Shown here in pieces: positions 10,001 to 17,409 of a stretch of DNA of 38,850 nucleotides; positions within the stretch are counted from its first letter, which is position 1, and each line of letters starts with the position of its first letter. This stretch comes from Armatimonadota bacterium. GTDB lineage: Bacteria; Armatimonadota; Hebobacteria; GCA-020354555; CP070648. The stretch is from NCBI GenBank assembly GCA_020354555.1, contig CP070648.1:646328-685177 (forward strand). The letters are read 5' to 3'. The position numbers and the translations under genes are program-made. The notes below the pieces were generated by a model. The model saw only the letters and a program-made list of their open reading frames with translations. It had not been told where the DNA came from and ran no database searches.

Positions 10001-11480
10001 CAGCGATGCGAGGTTCCGCGCGCACGTCGCTGGGGGGCATCGGTGTGCCCGGAGTGAACACCTGGCGCAATGACGCGCCGACACGCCCGTTGACGCCGGT
10101 CGCCGCGGTCACCGCGCCGACGGCGTAGAAATACGTCGTGCCGCCGACCACATTCATGTCATTGAACGTCAGGGTGCCCGCAGCGGGCGCGAGTTCCGTC
10201 CTCAGGGTGCTGCTGTCCCACGGCCCGTCGGCGGAAGTGCTGCGATAGAGGCGGTAGGAGTCAATGAAGGGCTCGGGGTTCTCGGCCCACTGGACTTCCA
10301 CGGCGCCGACGCCGTTGCGGGCGGTGGGCATCGCCGGAGCGGTGGGCCACGCCGGGCCGACCTCGACGATGCCGACGGCGCCGCGGAGTTGCTCGTAGTA
10401 GTTATAGAAGTCCACCGGCGTTGATTCAGACCCGCCGACGACGGCGCTCATCCGGTAGGCGTAGAGCGTACCCGTATTGGCCGATATGTCGGTATAGATG
10501 CGGTCGGACCTGCCGACGTTTGCGAGCAGGGAGTATCCGCTCGCCTGCCGAGTGAGGCGGACGCGGCTTTGCGGGGCGCGTCGTACGCGTCCGGCGCGGG
10601 AGGCGCCCATCTCGGCGCGGTAGATATTGAAGCTCGTGATGCTCGTGGCGGTCGGCGCAACCTCCCACGACAACTCGACGGCGTCGGCAGTCGGGATGGC
10701 TGTGGCGGAGGACACGATGCCGGGCTGCACGACCGGCGGAGCCGCACCGCCGCCGCCGTCGCTGGCGAGGGCGATGACAGCCGCGGCGGCGAGCAGCGCG
10801 CCGATCGTCTGCCAGGTCTTGTCCTTCTTTTTCCCGATCGCGGGGGCGGCCGGCCGCTCCCGCGGGGCGGCAACGATACTCACGCCCAGCACTTGCTGCA
10901 CGACCTGGGTCACGGCGTCGTCAATGGCCTCCGTCATCAGCGGGCCCTCGCCGGCGTCGAAGCCGACCTTGGCGGCGCTCTTACCGGTGAGGGCGACGGT
11001 GCTGACCTGTTCGGCGGCGAGGTCAAGCTTCTGGATCGAGAGGCCGATAGTGACCTGCTTGCCCGCCTCGTCCCAGGTGTACTCGTCAATGCTGCCCCAG
11101 AGGACGATATCGGCGCCGAGGGCGCGGCCGATGCGCTCGGCCTGCGAGCGATTAGCGGGAGGGACGATATCGAGGTCGCCGGGATCGAGTGTCATCTCGA
11201 CATCCATCGCCCTGCGGACTGCGGGCGAGGAGGGGCGAAGGTTGATGAGGCTCGCCCGATCGGACGCGGCGAGGGTGAGTTGGAGCGCCTGATGGACGCG
11301 TCCGGCGAGTTCATCGCCGCCGACTTCCGTGTTATTGGCCAGAGGTAGGGCGACGACTTTGACCCGCCCCGCGGGGGCCGCGGCGACGGTGGGAGCCGGC
11401 CCGAGTATCGGCACGGCCACCGCAAGGATGAGCCCGAAGACTAGGACGGTGACAACCCTGCCCGTCGTGAGCTTTCTCAT
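7023..11480 (-). CDS. CsgG-like N-terminal domain, FN3 and Big-1 repeat surface protein (invasin-like)
   Basis: This is a 1485-residue protein. The start ATG has a good ribosome site (GGAGG, revcomp of CCTCC). A signal peptide covers about residues 1-35. Residues 38-200 resemble the CsgG/TolB-N-type alpha-beta domain of periplasmic or outer-membrane assembly proteins (VKVVALPLANNTEV, ADIVLWGSIDEYTW). A lysine-rich stretch (GKKKDK) then precedes a second hydrophobic segment (about 225-240, IGALLAAAAVIALAS) and a Gly run. Three FN3-like domains follow (about 255-355, 380-475, 480-560). Six clear Big-1 Ig-like repeats and two more degenerate ones fill the rest, with onsets near 572, 690, 788, 909, 1014 and 1115 such as PADGRSVSKIVADV and QANGQDQADIIVRV. 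Big-1 tandems are known from invasin and intimin adhesins, where they form extracellular rods. The protein therefore looks like a surface rod or adhesin fused to an envelope anchor. It shares the N-terminal plan with the next upstream gene. Confidence 0.75.
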   Translation of the reverse strand: MRKLTTGRVVTVLVFGLILAVAVPILGPAPTVAAAPAGRVKVVALPLANNTEVGGDELAGRVHQALQLTLAASDRASLINLRPSSPAVRRAMDVEMTLDPGDLDIVPPANRSQAERIGRALGADIVLWGSIDEYTWDEAGKQVTIGLSIQKLDLAAEQVSTVALTGKSAAKVGFDAGEGPLMTEAIDDAVTQVVQQVLGVSIVAAPRERPAAPAIGKKKDKTWQTIGALLAAAAVIALASDGGGGAAPPVVQPGIVSSATAIPTADAVELSWEVAPTATSITSFNIYRAEMGASRAGRVRRAPQSRVRLTRQASGYSLLANVGRSDRIYTDISANTGTLYAYRMSAVVGGSESTPVDFYNYYEQLRGAVGIVEVGPAWPTAPAMPTARNGVGAVEVQWAENPEPFIDSYRLYRSTSADGPWDSSTLRTELAPAAGTLTFNDMNVVGGTTYFYAVGAVTAATGVNGRVGASLRQVFTPGTPMPPSDVRAEPRIAAVVLTWTASPDATGYRVFRNGAQIAQVGSTVTTYTDSPLDPGSYTYAVASIAGSPVVESDRIPAVPSPISPSNPPAYLLTSPPNPAVVANGVSTVDLYAFARDAADNPVAGIEIVFSLTVNGGTLVPHPDYPATAVPAGLRVITDANGKTAVRFQAGTDPSANPEVTVLCEGVDAVTMNITLLARQIAAVTLAAEYTMLAADGQSSTTLTAAVLDQGGGGMPDVTVQFASLAPTIGIVSPTSAVTGADGTAVTTLTSAGTATGPCTVTATAVGAPAGTPAAQVTVQFVGAPRVTVSVDPHVIPAGGLGSTALITATAKFANGMPVQDGTVIRFGFEGGDSLSTTGATIAAGRERALTQDGVAYSTLISAPDLVNGDSDVVWAWLDINDDGVWDGPPEMLGSTVVTYTDPPYRITLTAEPLSIPADGRSVSKIVADVRTNVPDPSAGGYRPVADGTLVEFVTSKGKFVDSGTLQTSGRTIGGLVTVFLTAPTQTGTATITGTAALVSGSTEVQFTAPVNTVISVVASPATLQANGQDQADIIVRVQDNEGKPKVGVSVDIYTDLGTLAEDRIVTDENGDATTTFTAGITAGTASVVAKSGGATGFVTLTLTSGLAQNVSMVILAPNGVMPATNGTTSPSGASPTATVYARVTDKHGNPVVDGTPVFFHTDIGQVDGSALTEDGLAEATLVTGSFLDATNKATYRPGWASITSYAGNPAGPATAGPEYQIFCGNIAAYNWDGSANDTDLWTDFGGDWRLRTTGSSNLAEQPNLVPKAGDPIWATAILADQNNNPLPSGVPLTFTFTIGSTVVATVSTTTTMYHTYSGVKYCGAEASATVTSFPDQVTAALLDVNVYVPSIIDTYWDTWPVYQYVGAAGPSGTIELTLDPPETTVFPEMTVTVLAHVFDEFGNPVQDDNPVFFEVQDPDENIASVDYNPDPAFTTGGQAVTTMTVHVIDPAAPANFTISVGSPQGPPDADAVGTLAVNVNAVVVP

Positions 11481-11568
11481 CCGTTCAATCCTCCGCTGCT
11501 TGATATCACCCAGCGCAGGGCCGAGGCCCAGCCCCGGCCCGGCTCGTTGTGTTGCTCGCTATCGCCCG

Positions 11569-11597
11569 GCGGGCGGCGGCGTGCCGCCGCAGCCCGC
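11569..11597. other. GC-rich stem-loop between the two CsgG-like genes
   Basis: GCGGGCGGCGGC at 11569-11580 pairs with GCCGCCGCAGCCCGC at 11583-11597 with one or two unpaired bases and a very short loop. It sits in the 171-bp gap between the two co-directional CsgG-like genes. No T-run is seen. It may be an mRNA processing or stability hairpin. Confidence 0.35.
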
Positions 11598-11651
11598 CTC
11601 TCAGCGTGTGTCAGCGGGTCCGGCCCGTGTATCAGGCCGCCCGGAACGGTG

Positions 11652-13730
11652 TTACCGAGATAGTGGCCCGAGGACGCGTATGCGCCTGGGCGCGCGTCCG
11701 TCGGCGGCAGTGCCCGTGGTCACGCCCGGCGTGTAGGTAAAGGTGGAGCTGGCCGGCCGCCCCCACACGTAGCCCTGATCCTGTGGATAGACCTCCGCGA
11801 TGCCGGGGATGGCGCGCGGGGCAACGGGATCGCGCGAATTGCGCGCCCCGACGCGCCAGCGCAGGGCCATGGTGCCGACAGTGGGCGGCGGGAAGCTCTG
11901 GGCGACATTGAGTGTCAGCGAGAGCTGCGTGCCCTCGGGCGCCTCGGCCTCATAGGCCGTAAAGGTCTTGGTGTTGACCGGCAGGAAGAACGCGTCGCGG
12001 CTGATCTGCAGTATGTACTCGTCGGCGCCCGCAACCGCGTTCCATGAGAAGATGACTTCAGTAAGGTCATCGACCTCACCACCCGCGGTGGGCGTAACAA
12101 GTTCCGGCGGCGCGACGTAGGTGGCGACGCTAGAGGCGCCGGTGTACGGCGACTCCTTGAGCACCCAGGTGCGCTCGGGCGCCTCCTGGCGGGCGGCAGC
12201 CACCTGGCGGAAGACGTCGAGCTTCGACGGCGCGGACGGCGAGTCATCCGCTCCGAATATGATGGTGCCCCCTTCTTCCTCGCCGCCTTCTTCTTCCTCG
12301 CCGCCTTCTTCTTCGCCGCCTTCTTCCTCTTCGCCGCCTGGTGACGGGCCGAACTGCACGTCGGCGACGATGGCGACCACGCGATAGACATACTGCTGGC
12401 CGGCGGTCGGGGGAATCACAGCGATAGCGCGCACGTAGCTGCTGCCGAGGGCGCCGCCGCCGCCCAGCACTGGATCATTGCCGGAATCCCAGTCGGCGTA
12501 GCTGAACGCCGTCAACACGCCTGTGGTTGCGTCAATGGTGGCGCTGACCGTCTGAGATAGGCCGGCAAATTGGTCCTCTTCGTCAATGAAGAATAGGCCG
12601 CCGCCTACGGGGTCGGAACCAACGGCCGGCTTGACCCATCTGATCTGGTCGTTGCGCCATATCTCGTAAGCGCGGACGTTGCGCCACTGGTGTCCCGCAG
12701 GGCTCCAGGTGACGAGAACGCCTTCGCGCGCGCCGGTGGGGTCGGTCAGGGCGCTGGCCTGAACGCCGGCGACCGGTTCATCGCCGGGGCTGCTCTTGGA
12801 CAGGGTGAAGAAGATACCGGCCGCAGCGGCGAGGCTGAGCAGTGTGTTATTGAGCTTAGCCTTGGCCTTGGGGCGGCGCGCTGCGGCGGGCCTGGCGGCG
12901 GCGGAGGGCGGCGCGAACACGGGGATTGCGGTGTCGCCCACGGTGACGCCGCGGTAATTCGCGGTGATACTGGCGGTGGCATAGGTCGGCTCGACGTCCA
13001 CGACGCGCAGGCGCCCGACTTTCTCGCCGAAGCGCATGACCACCAGTTCCATGCCCTCGACGAGGCCGGAGCGGCTGCCGGCGTTGAGGTAGGCGTCGCT
13101 CGGGGTGGCGCTGAGGATGGTGGCGTGGGGCATCTCGTAGCTGATCATGGTGCGGACGGCGTGATAGGTCGCCACGGTCAGCGCTTCATCGACCAGCGCG
13201 TCGTCGGCGGCGGTGTAGCCCGGCTTCGGGCTTGAGCCCTCGGTCACGCGCGCGCCGTTGACGTACTCGCCGGATTCGACACTGAGCAGACCGACGGTGA
13301 TATCCACGACGGCAATGCGTCCCTGATTGACTTGCTCGAAGTGGATGTCGTTAAGGGTGCCGGAGGCAACGTAGGGAACTTCCAGTTCCTCGCCGAGGCG
13401 CGCCTGGGCGACTTTGCCCATGGGGACGGAGAAGCCGAGGCGAGCGAGGGCCTCGTCAACCTCGGCCCGCTGCAAGGGTTCGAAGTCATCGGACTCGCTC
13501 ATGGCGAGCACCAACGCGTCGGCGGCGCTGCTGCCGAGGGCGTCGCCGCCGTAGCCGCTGCGGTTGACGAAGTCCAGGACCGCGACTGGAGCCGACTCGG
13601 CGGAAGCGAGGGATTCCTGCGCCCGCACCGCGGCCGACTGCATGCTCAGAACGGCCACGCCGATGGCGATCGCGCAAATCACGAGGGCCGCCGTAACGAT
13701 ACGACCCCGGCCGACGCTCATGGTGCCCAT
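11652..13730 (-). CDS. CsgG-like envelope protein with FN3-type domains and Glu/Gly tract
   Basis: The ATG at 13730 has an AGAGGA ribosome site 10 nt upstream. Residues 10-37 form a signal peptide or anchor. Residues 47-200 resemble a CsgG/FlgO-type alpha-beta domain (PVAVLDFVNRSGYGGD, VPYVASGTLNDI). Residues 205-272 look like an SH3-like domain as at the C-terminus of FlgT (SGLVEGMELVVMRFGEKVGR). A basic stretch (RRPKAKAK) and a hydrophobic segment (296-311) follow, exactly as in the adhesin-like neighbour. An FN3-like domain covers about 322-460 and a second, diverged one about 540-670. Between them lies a tract of 24 residues made only of Gly and Glu (about 465-488). The function is not known. 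The layout suggests an envelope protein with an assembly-type base and a projecting beta-rich part. It is the first gene of the minus-strand envelope block. Confidence 0.65.
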   Translation of the reverse strand: MGTMSVGRGRIVTAALVICAIAIGVAVLSMQSAAVRAQESLASAESAPVAVLDFVNRSGYGGDALGSSAADALVLAMSESDDFEPLQRAEVDEALARLGFSVPMGKVAQARLGEELEVPYVASGTLNDIHFEQVNQGRIAVVDITVGLLSVESGEYVNGARVTEGSSPKPGYTAADDALVDEALTVATYHAVRTMISYEMPHATILSATPSDAYLNAGSRSGLVEGMELVVMRFGEKVGRLRVVDVEPTYATASITANYRGVTVGDTAIPVFAPPSAAARPAAARRPKAKAKLNNTLLSLAAAAGIFFTLSKSSPGDEPVAGVQASALTDPTGAREGVLVTWSPAGHQWRNVRAYEIWRNDQIRWVKPAVGSDPVGGGLFFIDEEDQFAGLSQTVSATIDATTGVLTAFSYADWDSGNDPVLGGGGALGSSYVRAIAVIPPTAGQQYVYRVVAIVADVQFGPSPGGEEEEGGEEEGGEEEEGGEEEGGTIIFGADDSPSAPSKLDVFRQVAAARQEAPERTWVLKESPYTGASSVATYVAPPELVTPTAGGEVDDLTEVIFSWNAVAGADEYILQISRDAFFLPVNTKTFTAYEAEAPEGTQLSLTLNVAQSFPPPTVGTMALRWRVGARNSRDPVAPRAIPGIAEVYPQDQGYVWGRPASSTFTYTPGVTTGTAADGRAPRRIRVLGPLSR
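12270..12339. repeat. Trinucleotide-like tract encoding Gly-Glu runs
   Basis: The plus strand reads repeated CCGCCTTCTTCTTCCTCG-like units. On the coding strand they give the alternating pattern GGEEEEGGEEEGG twice. The near-identical units suggest growth by slippage or unequal recombination. The tract stays in frame. Confidence 0.7.
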
Positions 13731-14166
13731 GTGACCTTGCTCCTCTCTTCAGCGGAGAACTGTTTGTTCGGCACTGCTCGCGGCAATCGAGTGGACGCCA
13801 TTCAGGCTTGGGCGCAGTAGTAGCGTAGGTGCCATGGAGAACCGCTCGCAGCAGTAGGATAAACCCGCGAAGTGCCCTTTGGCAAGACGAGATGATCGCA
13901 ATGGATATGCAAGTGCGGGGAGACGCATTCTGCGGCGCATCCTCGCGTGCCTCCGATTCCTAAACGCCGTCACGTCGCACAAGTCCACAGCGGCGGCACA
14001 TTTTACCACAGCGGCAGGCCATTGTAAACCTGCGTGCGCTCGCCGCACCAGGCCCACGCGCCGACTCCGCGAACGGTCGCGTTGCCGCAGATGTGCTGAG
14101 GTTCACTCGGCGACCCGGCCGCGACCGTTAGACGACTGCGGACCTCGGCGCGTTCCCCGTAGAGGC
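13731..14166. other. Intergenic region upstream of the envelope block
   Basis: This 436-bp gap lies between coaE and the first envelope gene, all on the minus strand. It holds the AGAGGA ribosome site at 13741-13746 and the candidate promoter at 13856-13885. No gene, RNA or terminator with a T-run is recognisable in the remainder. Confidence 0.4.
13856..13885 (-). promoter_or_regulatory. Candidate sigma-70 promoter for the envelope block
   Basis: On the minus strand TTGCCA (13885-13880, five of six matches to TTGACA) is followed after 18 nt by TATCCT (13861-13856, four of six matches to TATAAT). Transcription would start near 13849, giving a leader of about 120 nt before the ATG at 13730. 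Confidence 0.4.
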
Positions 14167-14778
14167 CTACGTTCGCGCCCGCCCAATCAGCCACTGCCAG
14201 AGTTTCGCCGCCTGCTCGGCGGTCTCCTCTATGGTGCCGGAGGCGTCAAGCACAAAATCGGCACGCCGGCTCTTCTCATCCGCAGGGGCTTGCGCAGCGA
14301 CGCGCGCCTCGGCCTCGTGCAGGGCAAGCCCGTCTCTCGCCATGAGCCGTCGCACCTGCTCCGCGGCGGGCGCGACGACCGCGGCCACGACGTCGACTTC
14401 GCCCTCGGCGCCGGCCTCGTAGAGCAGTGGGATCAAGGCAACAGCGACCGCGGGCGGCTGCGGGCCGCGCCTCAGCGCGTCGAGTCGGCGGCGCAACTCT
14501 GCCCGAATGCTGGGATGAGTAATCTGCTCAAGCCAGCGGCGGGAGCGCTCATCGCGAAAAACGAGAGACCCCAGACGCTTGCGGTCCAGGGTCCCCTGTG
14601 GAGTGAGTATTTCCGGCCCGAAGGCCCGTGCTATCTCTTGCAATGCCGGGGTTCCCGGCTTGGTCACCTCGCGCGCGATGTCGTCGGTGTCAATGACGGC
14701 CGCGCCTTTGTCGCGGAGCATGTCAGCGACGGTGGTTTTGCCGCTGGCGATGCCCCCGGTCAGACCGACAACGATCAT
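14167..14778 (-). CDS. coaE: Dephospho-CoA kinase
   Basis: CoaE phosphorylates the 3'-hydroxyl of dephospho-CoA with ATP, the last step of coenzyme A synthesis in the cytoplasm. The 203-residue length is normal. The P-loop is GGIASGKT at residues 8-15, followed by the conserved DTDDIAREV (30-38) and the LID-region motif PLLYEAGAE. The C-terminus carries the usual ADFVLDASGT segment. It starts at an ATG 27 nt after the stop of the S1-domain gene, so the two are probably co-transcribed. Confidence 0.95.
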   Translation of the reverse strand: MIVVGLTGGIASGKTTVADMLRDKGAAVIDTDDIAREVTKPGTPALQEIARAFGPEILTPQGTLDRKRLGSLVFRDERSRRWLEQITHPSIRAELRRRLDALRRGPQPPAVAVALIPLLYEAGAEGEVDVVAAVVAPAAEQVRRLMARDGLALHEAEARVAAQAPADEKSRRADFVLDASGTIEETAEQAAKLWQWLIGRART

Positions 14779-14805
14779 ACCCCCAGTTTCGCCGTGATGA
14801 AGCGG

Positions 14806-16101
14806 TTATTCCTCCTCTTCCCGCTGTGAAAAGACATCGCCGACCAGGTCGGCCACGGTAACGCGCCCCGCGTCCTTCTGTTGATCCATGTAGTCGCGGA
14901 GCTGCTTGCGTTCCTTGTCCTGCTGGACGTGGCGGATGCTCAAGGTCATCCTGCGCTCGGGCGGGCGCATGGCGATGATCTTCGTCTGCACCTCCTGGTC
15001 CACCGCGAGCGACTCCTCGGCCTTGGCGCCCCTGCCCACCTCGGAGTTGGGGATGATGGCCTCGATGCCGCCCTCCAATTGGACGAAGGCGCCGAAGGGC
15101 ACGACGCGCGTGACGCGTCCGGTCACGATGTCGCCGACGCTGTAGTGCTCCGCGACGTGCTGCCATGGGTCGGGGAGGATCTGCTTGAGGCCGAGCGAGA
15201 CCTTGCCCGCGTCGCGGTCGAACTTCAGGATGAGGACTTCGATTTTCTCGCCCGGCTTGACGACGTCGGACGGATGCCGCACGCGCGACCACGACATCTC
15301 CGTCACATGCAGCAGCCCGTCTATGCCACCGAGGTCAACGAAGGCGCCGTAATCCGTCACCCGGCGCACGACGCCCTTGCGCACCTGGCCTTCTTCGAGC
15401 GCCGCCAGCGTCTTCTCGCGCTTCTCCTTCCGCTCTTCTTCGACGGCGAGCCGGTGCGAGACGACGACGCGCTTGCGCGCCCGGTCGACCTCGACGATCT
15501 TCATCTTCAAGGATTGTCCCACGAACCGATCGAGGGCGCGCACGTTGCGGGTCGCGACGTGCGAGGCGGGGAGGAACCCCCGCAGCCCAAGGTCCACCAC
15601 CAGGCCGCCCTTGACGCGGTCGGTCACCATCGCCGACACGGTTCCGCCGTGCTCGTACGCCTTGATGACGCCGCGCCACACGTTCTCGTAGTCGGCCTTG
15701 CGCTTCGACAGCAGCAAGCCGCCCTCCGCGGTCTCGGTTCTGACCACATAGACGTCTATGCGATCGCCGACGGCCAACTGCTGTGAGGGCTCGCCCCGCT
15801 CCCCGGCCAGGTCCGATTGTGGGATCAACCCCTCGGACTTGGTGCCCACATCCACGAGCACCCCCTGGTCGTCCACATGCACCACGAGGCCGCTGACGAT
15901 ATCGCCGGACTTCAGGGGCGAGATGGCGGAGTCGTAATGGGGCTCGTGAGGCGAAGACGGTGGGGCATCATCCGTCTGAGCGTTCTCGTCGGCGGCGGGG
16001 GAAGCTCCCTGCTCGCCGGCTTGAGCCTGCGCTTCAGGCTCGTCACTGTCCTGTGCAGCCGTCTCGTCGCCGAGCGGCTGCTGCTCGTTAGACCAAGACA
16101 T
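14806..16101 (-). CDS. rpsA: S1 RNA-binding domain protein, ribosomal protein S1 type
   Basis: Four S1 OB-fold domains are visible at about residues 64-134, 152-218, 236-307 and 321-391. The third is the most typical (GVVRRVTDYGAFVDLGGIDGLLHVTEMSW). Ribosomal protein S1 binds mRNA and helps the 30S subunit start translation. E. coli S1 has six domains; four-domain forms are usual in many other phyla. The first 55 residues are acidic and low in complexity (rich in Gln, Ala, Glu, Asp), which is unusual for this family. The C-terminal 40 residues are charged. The ATG at 16101 has an AGGAG site six nt upstream. coaE follows directly. A four-domain RNA-binding relative that is not ribosomal cannot be excluded. 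Confidence 0.88.
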   Translation of the reverse strand: MSWSNEQQPLGDETAAQDSDEPEAQAQAGEQGASPAADENAQTDDAPPSSPHEPHYDSAISPLKSGDIVSGLVVHVDDQGVLVDVGTKSEGLIPQSDLAGERGEPSQQLAVGDRIDVYVVRTETAEGGLLLSKRKADYENVWRGVIKAYEHGGTVSAMVTDRVKGGLVVDLGLRGFLPASHVATRNVRALDRFVGQSLKMKIVEVDRARKRVVVSHRLAVEEERKEKREKTLAALEEGQVRKGVVRRVTDYGAFVDLGGIDGLLHVTEMSWSRVRHPSDVVKPGEKIEVLILKFDRDAGKVSLGLKQILPDPWQHVAEHYSVGDIVTGRVTRVVPFGAFVQLEGGIEAIIPNSEVGRGAKAEESLAVDQEVQTKIIAMRPPERRMTLSIRHVQQDKERKQLRDYMDQQKDAGRVTVADLVGDVFSQREEEE

Positions 16102-16622
16102 GATTGTCTCCTAACGCGGTGTACGCGTTTGCGGCAGGCGCACGCCGATCGGCGCTGCGCGATGCCCTTGATGGTCCGGGCGCATGGCGGGCCTGACTTG
16201 GCGCGCACTCCGCGACGCCCTTGGTATTCCCCCCACACGTATTAGTTAAACTCATTCAGGGCCACACACGGTCGCCCGGCTTCTCGCCCATGCGCGACGA
16301 CAGCGGCGCGCCGTGCCGGCGTAGTCGCGGGCGAATGGTTATGTCGCCGTCACAGTGCGATCTCGCGCCGGACCTCGGGCGCTCGCGGCGCGAGACGGCC
16401 GCCGGCATGCGCGGCCGGCGACAGACCGATTATTCCACAACCCGCAGTTGGTTGGGCGCGTCAGGTGCAGTCGCGAGGGCTGGCTCGGGTGCAGGGGCGA
16501 CGGGGTTCCAGGCAGTCGGGGCCCCGGTAGTGGATTAGTGCCTGATTGCTTGCTCGACCGCAGGGTCGCTAGAGCAGACGCGGTATTATGCTGTTAGCCT
16601 GTATTATTCATACCTAATGGAA

Positions 16623-16760
16623 TCTCGGCTATGAGAGAAGCGGCCGCGATTCCTCCGCGATCCCGCTGTGCGGGATTCCGGAGTGACGCCAGGCCTCACC
16701 CGGATTCGCGAAAGTAATCCTTCGGCCTGCGGGCCTTGCGGTAGCACGCGAATCCCGTTA
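16623..16760. repeat. Dispersed palindromic repeat, module B copy 1
   Basis: About 138 nt align without gaps to 31339-31476. Over the first 89 nt I count 75 matches. The core has the hairpin ATCCCGC-TGT-GCGGGAT followed by TCCGGAGTGA and GCCAGGCCTC. The left part folds as a weaker stem around TCTCGGCT. The size and stem-loop make-up recall ERIC- or REP-type intergenic repeats, though the sequence itself is not one I recognise. Confidence 0.75.
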
Positions 16761-16813
16761 GGTCGGCGGTATCGTCCTTGCGTGAGCCATAGCCGCTGCC
16801 GGCGGATAATCAT

Positions 16814-16873
16814 AGAGTCTCGGGTATTACCGGGGCACCGGTAATGCCCGCAGACTCTTCCGGACGAGGTTCG
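16814..16873. repeat. Dispersed palindromic repeat, module A copy 1
   Basis: This 60-nt unit matches 31237-31296 at 52 of 60 positions by my count. It is a hairpin: AGAGTCT-CGGGTATTACCGG pairs with CCGGTAATGCCCG-C-AGACTCT, with one bulged C and one wobble. The 3' flank TCCGGACGAGGTTCG is identical in both copies. Confidence 0.78.
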
Positions 16874-17206
16874 GTCGGGAGGAGCGCTACCATCCCTTGC
16901 GTTCTCGCCTAATGCACGAACCTCGGCATATCGCGCCGCGCGCGATTCCGGAGCGCGGCTTGACCGCGCCAATGACTGCCGAGGCGGGCGGTCTGCCCGA
17001 AGCTTGCGCTCGTCATGAATAATCCGGGGCAGAAGCGCAACGTCAAGCGCCATTTGTCGCGATACGCGGTATCGCAGCAAACCTCTGCACTATGGATTCC
17101 GCGCCAGCGGCGGGATTCCTTCTCGGGCGCACCACTTGCCGTGCGGCAACGCGTGGGGGCTAAAGCGCGCCGGCAGGACGCGAACGGGCCCTCGTGCGGG
17201 GCGCAC

Positions 17207-17236
17207 TTGCTGGGGGCGCGGGATGTATGCTATACT
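17207..17236 (+). promoter_or_regulatory. Promoter of the rpmH cluster
   Basis: TTGCTG at 17207-17212 and TATACT at 17231-17236 are separated by 18 nt and lie just upstream of the rpmH ribosome site (GGAGG at 17249-17253). The match to a sigma-70 promoter is good and the position fits. Transcription would start near 17243, leaving a leader of only about 20 nt. Confidence 0.6.
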
Positions 17237-17262
17237 ACCGGCGAACGTGGAGGGCGGACTGA

Positions 17263-17409
17263 GTGAAGAGGACATATCAACCCAAGCGGCGACGCCGCAA
17301 GCGGGTTCACGGATTCCTGCGCCGCATGCGCACTCCGAGCGGTAGAAGGGTGTTGAGAAAACGGCGCCAGAAAGGTCGCACTCGACTGACCGTCGGCCCC
17401 GGCAGGTGA
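17263..17409 (+). CDS. rpmH: 50S ribosomal protein L34
   Basis: This is a 48-residue protein starting with GTG and preceded by GGAGG at 17249-17253. The sequence begins (M)[18 protein letters not shown] and continues with [19 protein letters not shown], the unmistakable L34 signature. L34 is a small basic protein of the large ribosomal subunit. A short GPGR tail extends it slightly beyond the usual 44-46 residues. Its stop codon overlaps the start of rnpA in a GTGA arrangement, the usual coupling of these genes. Confidence 0.97.
   Translation: MKRTYQPKRRRRKRVHGFLRRMRTPSGRRVLRKRRQKGRTRLTVGPGR

Larger units (their letters stand above)
16102..17262. other. Long divergent intergenic region with palindromic repeats
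   Basis: This 1.16-kb gap separates rpsA (minus) from rpmH (plus). It has no convincing gene. It contains repeat module B at 16623-16760, module A at 16814-16873, a 9-bp inverted pair CGAGGTTCG/CGAACCTCG at 16865-16873 and 16917-16925, and the rpmH promoter at its right end. The repeat cluster is bracketed by ATTATTCAT (16603-16611) and ATGAATAAT (17015-17023) in opposite orientation. An AT-rich stretch near 16238-16250 could be part of the rpsA promoter but has no matching -35 box. A minus-strand open frame at 16604-17080 runs through the repeats and is probably not a gene. Confidence 0.55.

Noticed and set aside
16431-16439. TATTCCACA as a DnaA box and sign of a replication origin near rpmH
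   Set aside because: Only seven of nine bases match the DnaA box, and it is isolated. TGTGGAAAA at 36231-36239 is also alone. No cluster of boxes with an AT-rich stretch exists.
16590-16770. Integron attC-like site (GTTAGGTC and CCTAAT near the stem-loops)
   Set aside because: The paired core sites RYYYAAC and GTTRRRY are not both present at the ends of one palindrome, and no integrase gene or gene cassette is nearby.
16604-17080. Minus-strand open frame through the repeat cluster
   Set aside because: It is made largely of the palindromic repeat modules. No ribosome site or protein family is seen, so I treat it as non-coding, with the shared peptide noted as a finding.
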